Positions 51,354-60,317 of a DNA stretch of 64,000 bases are shown in pieces. Made by a program: the position numbers and the translations under genes. Position 1 is the stretch's first letter. The number at the start of each line of letters is the position of its first letter. Source of the stretch: Clostridium aestuarii. Lineage in GTDB: Bacteria > Bacillota > Clostridia > Clostridiales > Clostridiaceae. The notes beneath the pieces are model-generated. The model ran no database searches. It was not told the DNA's origin and saw nothing but the letters and a program-made list of their open reading frames with translations. The DNA lies in contig NZ_JAPQER010000006.1 of assembly GCF_026735135.1 (NCBI RefSeq), positions 1 to 64,000 of the forward strand, given 5' to 3'.

Positions 51354-52038
51354 AGATTTCACCTACAGCTTTATATCCCACTCTATATACTGTTTGTATT
51401 ATATTTTCATATAATTTTCCTAATTTTTTTCTAAGTCTTTGAATGTGAATATCTACAGTGCGGGTTCCCCCAATGTATTCCATTCCCCAAATTAAATCTA
51501 AAAGTTCATCTCTTGTATATACTCTATCTAAATTTGATAATAAAAGAACTAGCAAATCAAATTCTTTAGGCGTCAATTGCAATTCTTCTCCTTTTATAAG
51601 AACTTTCCTTTGTTTTAACATAACCTTCAAATCTTTAATTTGTATATCTGTATCTTCAGATTCATTTGTATTTTTATTTAACCTTCTAAGTAATGATTTA
51701 ACCCTTGCTATCACTTCTCTTATATCAAAGGGCTTTGTTATATAATCATCAGCTCCTAACTCTAAACCTAATACTTTGTCTACAATATCATTTTTTGCAG
51801 TAAGCATGACAATCCCTAAATTTTCTCTATTATCTAATTTCCTACATACTTCAAATCCATTCATTTTAGGCATCATCACATCTATAATCAATATATGTGG
51901 GTTAAAGTTTTTTATTTTATTTAATGCTTCTTCTCCATTATAAGCCGTTTCAACACTGTAACCTTCTCTTTTAAAAGCATATGCAATTAAGTCCGCAATA
52001 CTTTTTTCATCATCTACTACTAATATTTTTTCTTCCAT
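51343..52038 (-). CDS. OmpR-family response regulator
   Basis: A 231-residue regulator. The receiver has acidic residues VDDEKS, phospho-acceptor Asp53 in IIDVMMPKMNGFEVC and lysine in DDYITKPFDIREV. A winged-helix output domain (about 130-225) contains LTPKEFDLLVLLLSNLDRVY and GTRTVDIHIQRLRKKL. It is the first gene of a unit with the histidine kinase and probably the exported propeller protein. No clear ribosome site sits near the ATG; GAGAGGGTGATGAATGC is the best match. Confidence 0.93.
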   Translation of the reverse strand: MEEKILVVDDEKSIADLIAYAFKREGYSVETAYNGEEALNKIKNFNPHILIIDVMMPKMNGFEVCRKLDNRENLGIVMLTAKNDIVDKVLGLELGADDYITKPFDIREVIARVKSLLRRLNKNTNESEDTDIQIKDLKVMLKQRKVLIKGEELQLTPKEFDLLVLLLSNLDRVYTRDELLDLIWGMEYIGGTRTVDIHIQRLRKKLGKLYENIIQTVYRVGYKAVGEIYEG

Positions 52039-52261
52039 GCATTCATCACCCTCTCTATCTATATCACAGTATAATATATCTAATAAGCAATTAAAAATTA
52101 TTTATTGAGGTAATTTTAGTATTTTTTATTAATAACAAAAGACACCATATGAAGTTATTATCCTCTGGTGCTTCTCTCATTTTCATTTCTTTATATAAGA
52201 TTTATTCTTATAATATACACTTAAATATATTGTTCTCACTTTATTTCAGGAAAAACCTCAC

Positions 52262-52741
52262 TTATTTATGGTACGGTTCACCATTATTTATCCTATAACT
52301 TCTATAAATTTGTTCCAACAACATAACTCTAAAAAGTTGATGTGGAAAAGTCATCTTAGAAAAACAAAGCTTATAATTTGCTCGTTTTAAAACTTCTTCT
52401 GCTAACCCTAACGAACCACCAATTATAAATACTATATTACTATTACCTCTAACCCCTAAATCATTTATCATATCAGCCATTTCTTCTGATGAAACCATAT
52501 TACCCTTCAAGTCTAATGCGATTACATATGTGTTGTCTTTTATATTATTTAAAATTTTTTGTCCCTCTTTTTGTTTTATCTGAAGTTCTTCCTTTTCTGA
52601 TGCATTATCTGGAGTTTTTTCATCATTAAGTTCGATTATTCTAAATTTGCAATACCTACTTAATCTTTTACTATATTCATCAACTGCTGCCTTTAAATAT
52701 TTTTCTTTTAATTTTCCTACAGATATAACTGTTATATTCAT
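52262..52741 (-). CDS. rlmH: 23S rRNA (pseudouridine1915-N3)-methyltransferase RlmH
   Basis: A 159-residue SPOUT methyltransferase, the usual family length when started at ATG 52741 (MNITVISVGKLKEKYLKAAV). Conserved parts are DLKGNMVSSEEMAD, the knot region FIIGGSLGLAEEVLKRA and the C-terminus QIYRSYRINNGEPYHK. It methylates pseudouridine 1915 in helix 69 of 23S rRNA. A frame extension upstream lacks a ribosome site, whereas GAGTGATAAGTGT precedes the chosen ATG. Confidence 0.95.
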   Translation of the reverse strand: MNITVISVGKLKEKYLKAAVDEYSKRLSRYCKFRIIELNDEKTPDNASEKEELQIKQKEGQKILNNIKDNTYVIALDLKGNMVSSEEMADMINDLGVRGNSNIVFIIGGSLGLAEEVLKRANYKLCFSKMTFPHQLFRVMLLEQIYRSYRINNGEPYHK

Positions 52742-52809
52742 ACACTTATCACTCTTTCTATTATATTTTTCATAGTTAAGCTCATTTACTAGTGTCAACC
52801 TATGCCTAT

Positions 52810-52845
52810 AATAAAAGCCTTACATTTTCATGTAAGGCTTTTATT
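52810..52845. terminator. Terminator between the SEC-C and rlmH genes
   Basis: Perfect 16-base inverted repeat AATAAAAGCCTTACAT with a 4-base loop, just after the SEC-C gene stop. Confidence 0.85.
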
Positions 52846-52857
52846 ATGTACTATGAA

Positions 52858-53361
52858 TTATGCGTTTTTTCCACAACATTTTTTATATTTCTTTCCACTT
52901 CCGCATGGACATAAATCATTTCTTCCTATTTTCATTGGTTTAACTACTGTTTTAGATGCTCTCCACTCTTTAGTTATTTCTTTTCTTTTTTCTTCTGATA
53001 ATATTCCATTCCATTGTGGAAGACTATACAAATAATCTGCTTTAGCATCTAACATGTTAAAATATAATTTTTCAAAATCAATATTTAATTCAATTTCTGT
53101 ATCTGCTTCAACCGCTTCTATATCTAAGTCATTTTTAAGACTTTCATTTATTCCGTCTAAAAATCCCATAAAAAACTTTATGTCTGCATCGTATTCTTTT
53201 GCTAAATCTTCAATTTTTCCTTTAATAACATCTTTATGATTAGCTAACATTTTACTATATACATCTTTTTCTACTTGGCCATATTCTTTCCAAAAAGCAG
53301 CTTCACCTTTATGCTTTACGTAATCAACAACCATATCTGTCCAACCTTTATACAAACTCAT
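52858..53361 (-). CDS. SEC-C zinc-binding motif protein
   Basis: A 167-residue protein ending in a SEC-C motif, [20 protein letters not shown], the Cys-x-Cys-x8-Cys-Cys zinc finger known from SecA. The N-terminal 130 residues are helical and acidic and match no domain I recognise. SEC-C proteins often bind ribosomes or the secretion machinery; here the role is unknown. The ATG follows AAAGGAG. Confidence 0.85.
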   Translation of the reverse strand: MSLYKGWTDMVVDYVKHKGEAAFWKEYGQVEKDVYSKMLANHKDVIKGKIEDLAKEYDADIKFFMGFLDGINESLKNDLDIEAVEADTEIELNIDFEKLYFNMLDAKADYLYSLPQWNGILSEEKRKEITKEWRASKTVVKPMKIGRNDLCPCGSGKKYKKCCGKNA

Positions 53362-53488
53362 ACTTCATTCTCCTTTTATCAATTTAATTAGACTACGACA
53401 CACTATAACATTATAATAAACATATTACCTTTTTTCAACATTATATTCTCACTTTTTATAGGTATATATGATATTATAATTACCTGTG

Positions 53489-54055
53489 TTATTTTTTCAT
53501 ATTTGTAATATCCTCTACACTAAAAGGCTTTGATATGTCAAAATTTCCACCTAGTACATCTACATTTTTATTATCTATTAATATTTTAACTTTATCAACA
53601 GACTCTAATTGGGTTAAAGATAAAGTTAAACTTTTTAAGCAAGCCTCTTCTCTAGTAATTTCCATTAAATTTTTAGCTTCTGCACTTAAATTCACATAAA
53701 CAATTTTATCTTTAATTGAAACACTAATAAGTCTCACATCTTTAGGGAAAATAGGTTTTAACTGACTTTCCATTGAAGGCCCTTTTATAAGCTCTTGCAT
53801 AATAATTTCACCTATTAACTCTTCCTTTAGAATTATTCTTTCTTCTTTTCCAACCTCAGCCTTACTATCGTTTTCTGAACCATCAAAATATAAATTTAAA
53901 TTAAGATACGCTTCATTAGTATCATCTAAACTCAATTTCTTCATTATTTTTTCATTACTATTTGCTACAGCCTTATTCTTCTTAGTACAACCTACAAAAC
54001 TTATGACGCCTAATATTACTAATACTAATAAAAACACATTAAATATTTTCCTCAT
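53489..54055 (-). CDS. GerMN-domain lipoprotein
   Basis: A 188-residue lipoprotein with a lipobox near ISFVGC (cysteine about residue 23). A GerMN domain (about 50-165) shows LIGEIIMQELIKGPS, VYVNLSAEAK and the C-terminal QLESVDKVKILIDNKNV. GerM of Bacillus affects sporulation and germination through the spore envelope. It starts about 15 bases after the WalJ-like gene, so it is probably cotranscribed with murA and walJ. Confidence 0.87.
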   Translation of the reverse strand: MRKIFNVFLLVLVILGVISFVGCTKKNKAVANSNEKIMKKLSLDDTNEAYLNLNLYFDGSENDSKAEVGKEERIILKEELIGEIIMQELIKGPSMESQLKPIFPKDVRLISVSIKDKIVYVNLSAEAKNLMEITREEACLKSLTLSLTQLESVDKVKILIDNKNVDVLGGNFDISKPFSVEDITNMKK

Positions 54056-54070
54056 ATCATGCGCATCCTC

Positions 54071-54859
54071 CTAAAATTCAATATAATCACTAGGCATGTC
54101 CCTCTTAGCTAAACCTAATATTATATCTTCATTTATTTTTATTCCATTTTCTCTAAGAATATTAATTACTGTTTGATATGCAAGTTCTGGATAATTATTA
54201 GTTTTACTTAGATGACCCAATATAACTCTTTTACAATTGTATTTTATCATATCGAGTATAGCCTTTCCACAATCATCATTAGATAAATGACCTATATCAC
54301 TTAATATTCTTCTTTTTAAAGTATACGGATAAGGTCCAAACTTCACCATTTCCACATCATGATTACTCTCAAGTAAAACAACATTTGAGTCTTTAATGGC
54401 TTCTTTTACTTCTTTTGAAAAATATCCCAAATCAGTAGCAATACTTACTTTTTTATTACCATAAGATACTGTATATCCTACAGGATCAGCTGCATCATGT
54501 GGTATTCTATAGCTACATATATTCATGTCTTTAACATTTATATTTTTATTTTTTTCTGCTATTTTTATATTTTCTTCTTTTATTTTTCCTATGTTTTTAG
54601 CCATTCCTTTCCATGTTAATTCATTTGCATAAATAGGTATATTATATCTTCGCGACATTACACCTACCCCTTTAACATGGTCTATATGTTCATGTGTAAT
54701 AAATATTCCATCTACATCATTTGGGTCTTTATTAATATCTTTTAAGGCTTTTTCGATACTCTTACCTGATAGACCTGCATCTATTAAGATATTTCCGCGT
54801 TTTGAAGAAATAAATATGCTATTTCCACTACTTCCACTATACAAAGGACAAAATATCAT
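54071..54859 (-). CDS. walJ: WalJ/YycJ-type metallo-beta-lactamase-fold hydrolase
   Basis: A 262-residue protein opening CPLYSGSSGNSIFIS. The metal motif is THEHIDHVKG; later ligands are in IPHDAADPVGYTV, SIATDLGYF and LLESNHD, and ILGHLSK is near the end. This is the YycJ/WalJ pattern; family members have been described as 5'-3' exonucleases linked to cell-wall and DNA-repair phenotypes. The ATG at 54859 is preferred since GGAG lies 9 bases before it; the ATG at 54874 is the alternative. It lies about 30 bases downstream of murA. Confidence 0.88.
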   Translation of the reverse strand: MIFCPLYSGSSGNSIFISSKRGNILIDAGLSGKSIEKALKDINKDPNDVDGIFITHEHIDHVKGVGVMSRRYNIPIYANELTWKGMAKNIGKIKEENIKIAEKNKNINVKDMNICSYRIPHDAADPVGYTVSYGNKKVSIATDLGYFSKEVKEAIKDSNVVLLESNHDVEMVKFGPYPYTLKRRILSDIGHLSNDDCGKAILDMIKYNCKRVILGHLSKTNNYPELAYQTVINILRENGIKINEDIILGLAKRDMPSDYIEF

Positions 54860-54888
54860 TATGTTATTCTCCATTCATATATAAGTTT

Positions 54889-56145
54889 CTATTTTTCAAT
54901 TCTTGTTATTTTAGCACCTAAAGAATTTAACTTATTTTCAATGTTTGGATATCCTCTATCAATATGTTCAAGATTAGTAACTTCAGTAGTCCCTTTTGCA
55001 ATAAGTCCTGCAATAACCATTGCCGCTCCTGCTCTTAAATCTGTTGCTACAATTTTAGCACCAGTAAGACATTCTACACCTTCAATAACTGCTAAATTAC
55101 TTTCTACTTTCACCTTAGCACCCATTTTTTTCAATTCATCCACATGCTTAAATCGACTTTCCCATATGCTTTCATTAACTATACTTCTTCCTTTTGCAGT
55201 ACTTAGAAGCGTTGTCATAGGCTGTTGTAGATCTGTTGGAAATCCTGGGTAAGGAAGGGTTTTTACATTTACCCCCTTTAATTTTCTTGAACTTTCTATT
55301 GTTATGCTATCTCCATTTTCAGTTATATCAACACCCATTTCAATAAGTTTTGCTGAAATTGATTCTAAATGTTTTGGTATAACATTATTTATATTAACCT
55401 TTCCCCCACAAGCAGCCGCTGCCATCATATATGTTCCTGCTTCTATTTGATCTGGAATAACACTATAGTTACATCCTTTTAGTTCATTAACCCCATTTAT
55501 TCTAATTACATCTGTTCCTGCACCCTTTATATTCGCACCCATTGAATTCAAGAAATTAGCTACATCAACAATATGAGGCTCTTTAGCACAGTTTTCAAGT
55601 ATAGTTTTACCTTCAGCAAATACAGCTGCCAACATAACATTTATTGTAGCTCCTACACTAACAACATCAAAATATATATTTGTCCCTACTAATTTATCTG
55701 CCTCAGCAATTACAGCTCCATGTTCAATTGTCACTTTTGCTCCTAGCGCTTCAAATCCTTTTATGTGCTGATCTATAGGTCTTACCCCTATAGCACATCC
55801 TCCTGGCATTTCTACTCTAGCTTTTTTAAATCTTCCAAGTAAAGCCCCTATTAAGTAGTATGAAGCTCTCATTTTTTGAACTTCTTCAATATTAGCATCA
55901 TAACTATTTATACATGTACTATCTATTGTAACTAAATTATTATCTGAAACTACTTTTGCACCTAAGCTTTCAATTATTTTTTTTATACATTCTATATCAC
56001 TAATTTGAGGAATATTATCAATAACACAAGTGCCTTTGGTTGCCATAATAGCTGATGGCAATATAGCTACTGCTGCATTCTTAGCACCACTAATTTCAAT
56101 ATCACCATTTAGAGGATTTCCTCCTTCAATAATTAGTTTTTTCAT
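54889..56145 (-). CDS. murA: UDP-N-acetylglucosamine 1-carboxyvinyltransferase MurA
   Basis: A 418-residue enzyme of peptidoglycan synthesis that adds enolpyruvate from phosphoenolpyruvate to UDP-GlcNAc. Visible are [16 protein letters not shown], the catalytic cysteine in [15 protein letters not shown] and [15 protein letters not shown]. The cysteine means it should be fosfomycin-sensitive. The ATG at 56145 is chosen because AAGGATGG precedes it; the earlier ATG is inside that site. Clostridia carry two murA copies; which paralogue this is cannot be told here. It begins a murA-walJ-gerMN unit. Confidence 0.95.
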   Translation of the reverse strand: MKKLIIEGGNPLNGDIEISGAKNAAVAILPSAIMATKGTCVIDNIPQISDIECIKKIIESLGAKVVSDNNLVTIDSTCINSYDANIEEVQKMRASYYLIGALLGRFKKARVEMPGGCAIGVRPIDQHIKGFEALGAKVTIEHGAVIAEADKLVGTNIYFDVVSVGATINVMLAAVFAEGKTILENCAKEPHIVDVANFLNSMGANIKGAGTDVIRINGVNELKGCNYSVIPDQIEAGTYMMAAAACGGKVNINNVIPKHLESISAKLIEMGVDITENGDSITIESSRKLKGVNVKTLPYPGFPTDLQQPMTTLLSTAKGRSIVNESIWESRFKHVDELKKMGAKVKVESNLAVIEGVECLTGAKIVATDLRAGAAMVIAGLIAKGTTEVTNLEHIDRGYPNIENKLNSLGAKITRIEK

Positions 56146-56157
56146 ATGATTATCCAT

Positions 56158-56421
56158 CCTTACTATTTATTTTTTATATAATGATAGTTATTAAAACTTA
56201 ATTTTTAGATTTTTTGTTATATTTGCCACAACCCTAATTATAACATAATCCCGTATATTTTTGGCACTTAATTTTATATAGCATAGTATTGTTTTTATTG
56301 TAATAATATGTATAATTTTGTTTTTATAAATTTTAAAAAATAAATCTACCTATTAGTGTAAGTATATTTTATCCAGTATATTCATTATATACTTTTTATA
56401 TATAATAGATCTAAAATCTTT
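56158..56421. other. Intergenic region upstream of murA
   Basis: Very AT-rich, no coding frame. It should hold the murA promoter; I do not see a clear one. It ends at the terminator of the DUF1540 gene. Confidence 0.35.
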
Positions 56422-56461
56422 AAAAGGATATAATGCTAGATAAATTACATTATATCCTTTT
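56422..56461 (-). terminator. Terminator of the DUF1540 gene
   Basis: Perfect 14-base inverted repeat AAAAGGATATAATG with a 12-base loop, followed on the minus strand by TTTTAAAGATTTT. Confidence 0.8.
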
Positions 56462-56482
56462 AATATTGTATTATATTATCTT

Positions 56483-56641
56483 TTATTTTTTTTGAAAGCT
56501 TCCACAATCAGTACATTCTATTGAACTTGCTATATTAATATTCTTTACAACATTTATTTCTGATAAAACACAGTAATTATCACTATTGCAATGGAACTTA
56601 CATTCTGTTACTGTACAATGTATACTATTATTATGTTGCAT
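56483..56641 (-). CDS. DUF1540 cysteine-rich small protein
   Basis: A 52-residue protein beginning MQHNNSIHCTVTECKFHCNS, then DNYCVLSEINVV and a final IECTDCGSF. The six cysteines fall in the DUF1540 spacing. Such peptides are common in clostridia, often in several copies, and probably bind a metal; their function is unknown. A strong GGGGAGG lies 7 bases before the ATG, and a terminator follows. Confidence 0.85.
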   Translation of the reverse strand: MQHNNSIHCTVTECKFHCNSDNYCVLSEINVVKNINIASSIECTDCGSFQKK

Positions 56642-56825
56642 AGCATTACCTCCCCTTTAAATTTACTTACATATATAGTATTAGTTTTGAATAAATTTTT
56701 ATTCAAAATGCATACTATAAGATTAAGCTGTTATTTTTAATAAATAGTATTTATAGCTTAAAAATGTACAATTATAATAAATATGGTATAATATCAGTAA
56801 AAATTACTACGTATGGGGGATTAAT

Positions 56826-57368
56826 ATGAAATACCGTTTAGTTGCTTTATTTGATGATGAATCTAGTAAACATCTTCAAACAACTCAAAGAAATTTATGT
56901 AAAAGGTATAGAATTTATAAGTCGAATCAACAACTGCATATACCTATACAAACAGTGATAGACCCTGATATAGAAAAATTTGATAAAATAATTACTGATA
57001 CACTAGGTCCATATAAAAAATTCAAAGTACAAATAAAAAAAGACATATATTTAGATAAATTTTCGAAATATGTTAATTTAAGAGTTCAAAATAAAGGCTA
57101 TATAAACCGAATAGCTAGAAACATCTCTGATACTCTAATTTTAAGTGGATTTAATATAAAAAATAATTATAACGATTTACATATATATTTAGCAAATTCA
57201 AATTATGCTCTTCGTAAATCATTAAATAATTTATCATCTGTTGCATTAACTACAAAAAATAATAATATAGACTTTTATTTCGCCAAAGTAAACAAACTTG
57301 AACTTTGGAAATTGTTAAATAATAAAAAAGAAGTATTAATAAAAACTTATTCTCTACGAGATTATTAA
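56826..57368 (+). CDS. 2H-phosphoesterase-like protein with degenerate motifs
   Basis: A 180-residue protein. The general outline resembles the LigT/2'-5' RNA ligase superfamily: MKYRLVALFDDES at the start, then two histidine motifs about 85 residues apart, QLHIPIQ and DLHIYLAN. The catalytic motif of the family is His-x-Thr/Ser; here the third positions are Pro and Tyr, so both catalytic hydroxyl residues are missing. It may bind rather than cut RNA or cyclic phosphates, or be decaying, though the frame is intact. The assignment is tentative. It is preceded by TATGGGGGA and is monocistronic. Confidence 0.5.
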   Translation: MKYRLVALFDDESSKHLQTTQRNLCKRYRIYKSNQQLHIPIQTVIDPDIEKFDKIITDTLGPYKKFKVQIKKDIYLDKFSKYVNLRVQNKGYINRIARNISDTLILSGFNIKNNYNDLHIYLANSNYALRKSLNNLSSVALTTKNNNIDFYFAKVNKLELWKLLNNKKEVLIKTYSLRDY

Positions 57369-57526
57369 TATTTTAAGTAGATAGTATATAAACCTTTTTT
57401 AATACTATTTACTTATTTTTTTACTTTAATTTTCATGTAAACGTTTTGTTAATCTTTTAATATTTCTGAAAATAATATAAAATATATTTATACCTATACC
57501 AAGTTTCAGAAAGGCGGAATTATTAA

Positions 57527-58012
57527 ATGAATTTACCTGATTTATTCCAATTACAAAGTAAATTAGACAAAAGAATTATAGAAGAACATGCTTTACACCA
57601 ACAATCATTATTTTCTAAAAAAGTTTTAGCTCTTCAAGTAGAAATTAGTGAACTTGCTAATGAAACCCGCTGTTTTAAATTTTGGAGTAATAAAGGCCCT
57701 TCAGCCAAAGAAGCAATACTAGAAGAGTATGTTGATTGCCTTCATTTTATTTTAAGCTTAGGCTTAGAAAAAAACTATCAGGATATAGAAGTCTGTGTAT
57801 CTAATGATTATACTGATTTGACAGAAAAATTTGTAAATATGTATATAGATATTAATGATTTTGTGGTCTGTACTTCTAAAGACAATTATAAAACTTTATT
57901 TGAAGATTTCTTATCATTAGGTGTAAACTTAAGATTTAGTTCAGAAGATATAGAAAATGCTTATTATAAAAAGAATACTATTAATCACAAAAGACAAGCT
58001 TCTGGATATTAA
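57527..58012 (+). CDS. Dimeric dUTP diphosphatase (all-alpha NTP-PPase family)
   Basis: A 161-residue protein of the dUTPase_2 family, which hydrolyses dUTP to dUMP and pyrophosphate to keep uracil out of DNA. The magnesium motifs are ALQVEISELANETRCFKFWS and LEEYVDCLHFILSLG, as in other all-alpha dUTPases. The ATG follows AAAGGCGG. It lies 85 bases upstream of a DMT-type membrane protein gene. Confidence 0.88.
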   Translation: MNLPDLFQLQSKLDKRIIEEHALHQQSLFSKKVLALQVEISELANETRCFKFWSNKGPSAKEAILEEYVDCLHFILSLGLEKNYQDIEVCVSNDYTDLTEKFVNMYIDINDFVVCTSKDNYKTLFEDFLSLGVNLRFSSEDIENAYYKKNTINHKRQASGY

Positions 58013-58097
58013 ACACTTAATATGTAATATAAATACATTTTCCAAATGTAATATAACATTACATTATAGGTTATACTACTATGGGAAGGTGATTTTT

Positions 58098-58529
58098 ATG
58101 CTAGGACTAATTTTTTCTATTATTGCTGGTATTTCTATGAGTCTTCAAGGTGTTTTTAATACTAGAATGAGTCAAAAAATTGGGCTTTGGGAAACAAACA
58201 CCTTAGTTCAAGGAATTGGATTTATACTCACATTGTTAATAACGTTATTTTTGGGTAATGGAAATTGGAAAAACCTTGGTTCCTCAAATAAATTATACTT
58301 ACTTGGAGGACCTTTAGGTGTTATAATTATTTTCACTGTAATGGTTGGTATATCAAACCTTAATCCTGCATATGCTACAGCTATTATATTGATTTCCCAA
58401 CTTATTGCGTCTGGAATTATAGAAGCTTTGGGCTTATTTGAAACTAAAAAGCTTCAATTTGGAATAAGTCAATTTTTAGGAATTATAATCATGATAATAG
58501 GAATAGTAATTTTTAAATGGAAATCATAA
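58098..58529 (+). CDS. DMT-superfamily YdcZ (DUF606) membrane protein
   Basis: A 143-residue protein with five helices. The opening MLGLIFSIIAGISMSLQGVF-NTRMS and the later GGPLGVIIIFTVMVGISNL are typical of the YdcZ family, half-size relatives of drug/metabolite transporters. Members usually work as pairs encoded by adjacent genes; only one copy is present here. The substrate is unknown. The ATG at 58098 follows GGGAAGGTGA; an open frame from 57957 overlaps the dUTPase gene and lacks a site. Confidence 0.85.
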   Translation: MLGLIFSIIAGISMSLQGVFNTRMSQKIGLWETNTLVQGIGFILTLLITLFLGNGNWKNLGSSNKLYLLGGPLGVIIIFTVMVGISNLNPAYATAIILISQLIASGIIEALGLFETKKLQFGISQFLGIIIMIIGIVIFKWKS

Positions 58530-58556
58530 ATAACCAGTAAAATATACTGGTTATTT
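58528..58556. terminator. Bidirectional terminator
   Basis: 12-base inverted repeat AAATAACCAGTA / TACTGGTTATTT with a 5-base loop. It overlaps the ends of two convergent genes. Confidence 0.8.
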
Positions 58557-59555
58557 TCTCGTTTGTAAAATTTTATTTTCTATATCTAGTATTTTTAACG
58601 ATTCTTTAGAAGAAATTTTTGAAAATACTAAATTTCTATATTTTTGACCCAATAAATTTCTTGCTTTAATTTCTCCTTGTTCAATATCTGTCCAACCTAT
58701 TTTTCTTCTATTATAATATAAATCATAATCAACTATTCTTGTACCAGCTTCTGAATATTCTAATGCAAGTAATATCTTTTTTATATACTCTGGTTCAAGA
58801 AGTGTAAAAAGCCTAAGCCTATATATTTCTACTTTCATAAGAAATCTAGGACTATCTATACCCCAAGACTCTCCCATTACCACTCCTAATTCTAAGTTAT
58901 CAATTACTCTTATTAACTTATCATATTGGAGTTTATATGCTTCAAATCTATCATATATTTTTATATCCAAATCATACCAGTCTCTCTCTCCAAGTCCTTG
59001 ATTTAAATACCTCAACCCATGTTTTCTAAGACTTTTTAATAAATAATAGTACTCTTGTTCTACATATATAGCTTTTTCATAAATATCCAAAAGACTAATT
59101 TTATTACTAAGAGGCTTTTTAGAAAAAAGTATTATATTTCCTTTATTATTATGCTCATTTAAAATACTATGTAATTTACCATTATTTCCCATATAATCTT
59201 TTTGTATCTCATCTATAATTTTTTCAAAATCTCCAAAAGCTCTCATAACAATTATTCTAGGTGCTAATCTTGATCCACTTATAAGATTAATTTTATTATC
59301 ATTCAGAACATCACAAAATAGTTTATCAGGCTGGTATTTTATTAAAAAGATATGTTTTATATGTTTTTCTTTAACTACCTCTTGCAGTTTATCTGTTAAA
59401 CACAAAATAGTGTAGTCTTCTTCTGAATTTTCATAGGCAAAATTAAAATTACATTCTTTAGCATCAAATTTTTGTTTTACGTATAATACTAGTTCATCAA
59501 TTTTTTTGCTTTCTATCAATAATATTTTAGGTCCCTCTCTTACTAATGAAAACAT
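58551..59555 (-). CDS. Protein of unknown function next to a metallophosphoesterase
   Basis: A 334-residue cytoplasmic protein without signal or membrane segments that I do not recognise. The N-terminal third has alternating strands and helices (ILLIESKKIDELVLYVKQKF). The second half is helical and rich in Tyr/Arg/Asp, with segments such as GLRYLNQGLGERDWYDLDIK, GVVMGESWGIDSPRFLMKVE and GTRIVDYDLYYNRRKIGWTD. The C-terminal part resembles clostridial proteins of unknown function only in general style. The ATG follows AAGGAGGG. It starts 16 bases after the metallophosphoesterase gene, so they share a transcript. Confidence 0.6.
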   Translation of the reverse strand: MFSLVREGPKILLIESKKIDELVLYVKQKFDAKECNFNFAYENSEEDYTILCLTDKLQEVVKEKHIKHIFLIKYQPDKLFCDVLNDNKINLISGSRLAPRIIVMRAFGDFEKIIDEIQKDYMGNNGKLHSILNEHNNKGNIILFSKKPLSNKISLLDIYEKAIYVEQEYYYLLKSLRKHGLRYLNQGLGERDWYDLDIKIYDRFEAYKLQYDKLIRVIDNLELGVVMGESWGIDSPRFLMKVEIYRLRLFTLLEPEYIKKILLALEYSEAGTRIVDYDLYYNRRKIGWTDIEQGEIKARNLLGQKYRNLVFSKISSKESLKILDIENKILQTRK

Positions 59556-59571
59556 AACTAACCCTCCTTAA

Positions 59572-60210
59572 TTAAAAGCCTGCTCTTCCTCTTCCTAATC
59601 TTTTATCATCTATCCAATACGGATATGGTAAATTAAATACCTTACCCGTTTTCAAAGTTATAATATTAATATTTATAATTCCATTCAAATACGTATTGTC
59701 ATAATCCACCTTATTTCTTATACTTAAATCATGCCCAAACAAATTGTATTTTGAAGGCTCATTTAAAACTTTTTCCGAAAAATGACTTATTGTAAAATCT
59801 ATATTCTGTATAATAATTTTTTCTACATTTCTTACTATAGAACTCTTTTTAATAAATTTTCTAACTATATTCTCATTATCGTGATTTCCCATACACAAGT
59901 ATATATCTTTTGCATGAGAATTTTCTAAAATATCAATTAATATCTTAATTTTCTTTTCATACCTATTAATAGATTGAGGATAATTTTCTAATTTTATATC
60001 ATCTACTAAATCTCCAGTATGAATTATATAATCAGGTTTTAAAATCTTTATTATTTTTTTTAAACATTGAAAAAAATCCTGTGGAGTATCTGAAATATGA
60101 AGAACTAAAGGTTCATTTATATTCCTTATATAATTAGGAATATAAATACTTCCTATTAACCTATAAAAAATACACTTAAATTTTTCATTCATATTATAAA
60201 TTTTTTTCAA
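59572..60210 (-). CDS. Calcineurin-like metallophosphoesterase
   Basis: A 212-residue protein with the metallophosphoesterase motifs in order: LHISDTP (D-x-H replaced by H-x-SDTP order), IIHTGDLVDD (GD-x-x-D), LCMGNHDNE (GNHD), FTISHFSEK and LFGHD (GH). The first motif lacks the usual D-x-H, so one metal ligand is atypical. The substrate is unknown. It forms a two-gene unit with the unknown protein after it, divergent from a subtilase gene. No strong ribosome site precedes the ATG at 60210, and a start at an internal ATG (residue 7) is possible. Confidence 0.75.
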   Translation of the reverse strand: MKKIYNMNEKFKCIFYRLIGSIYIPNYIRNINEPLVLHISDTPQDFFQCLKKIIKILKPDYIIHTGDLVDDIKLENYPQSINRYEKKIKILIDILENSHAKDIYLCMGNHDNENIVRKFIKKSSIVRNVEKIIIQNIDFTISHFSEKVLNEPSKYNLFGHDLSIRNKVDYDNTYLNGIININIITLKTGKVFNLPYPYWIDDKRLGRGRAGF

Positions 60211-60317
60211 AACTCAACCCACCTAACATATAAAATTTAAAATCATAAGTATATATTAACATTTCTTTACCATTACTACTATATTATATAATAGAGCATT
60301 GTATTAGGAGGATATCA

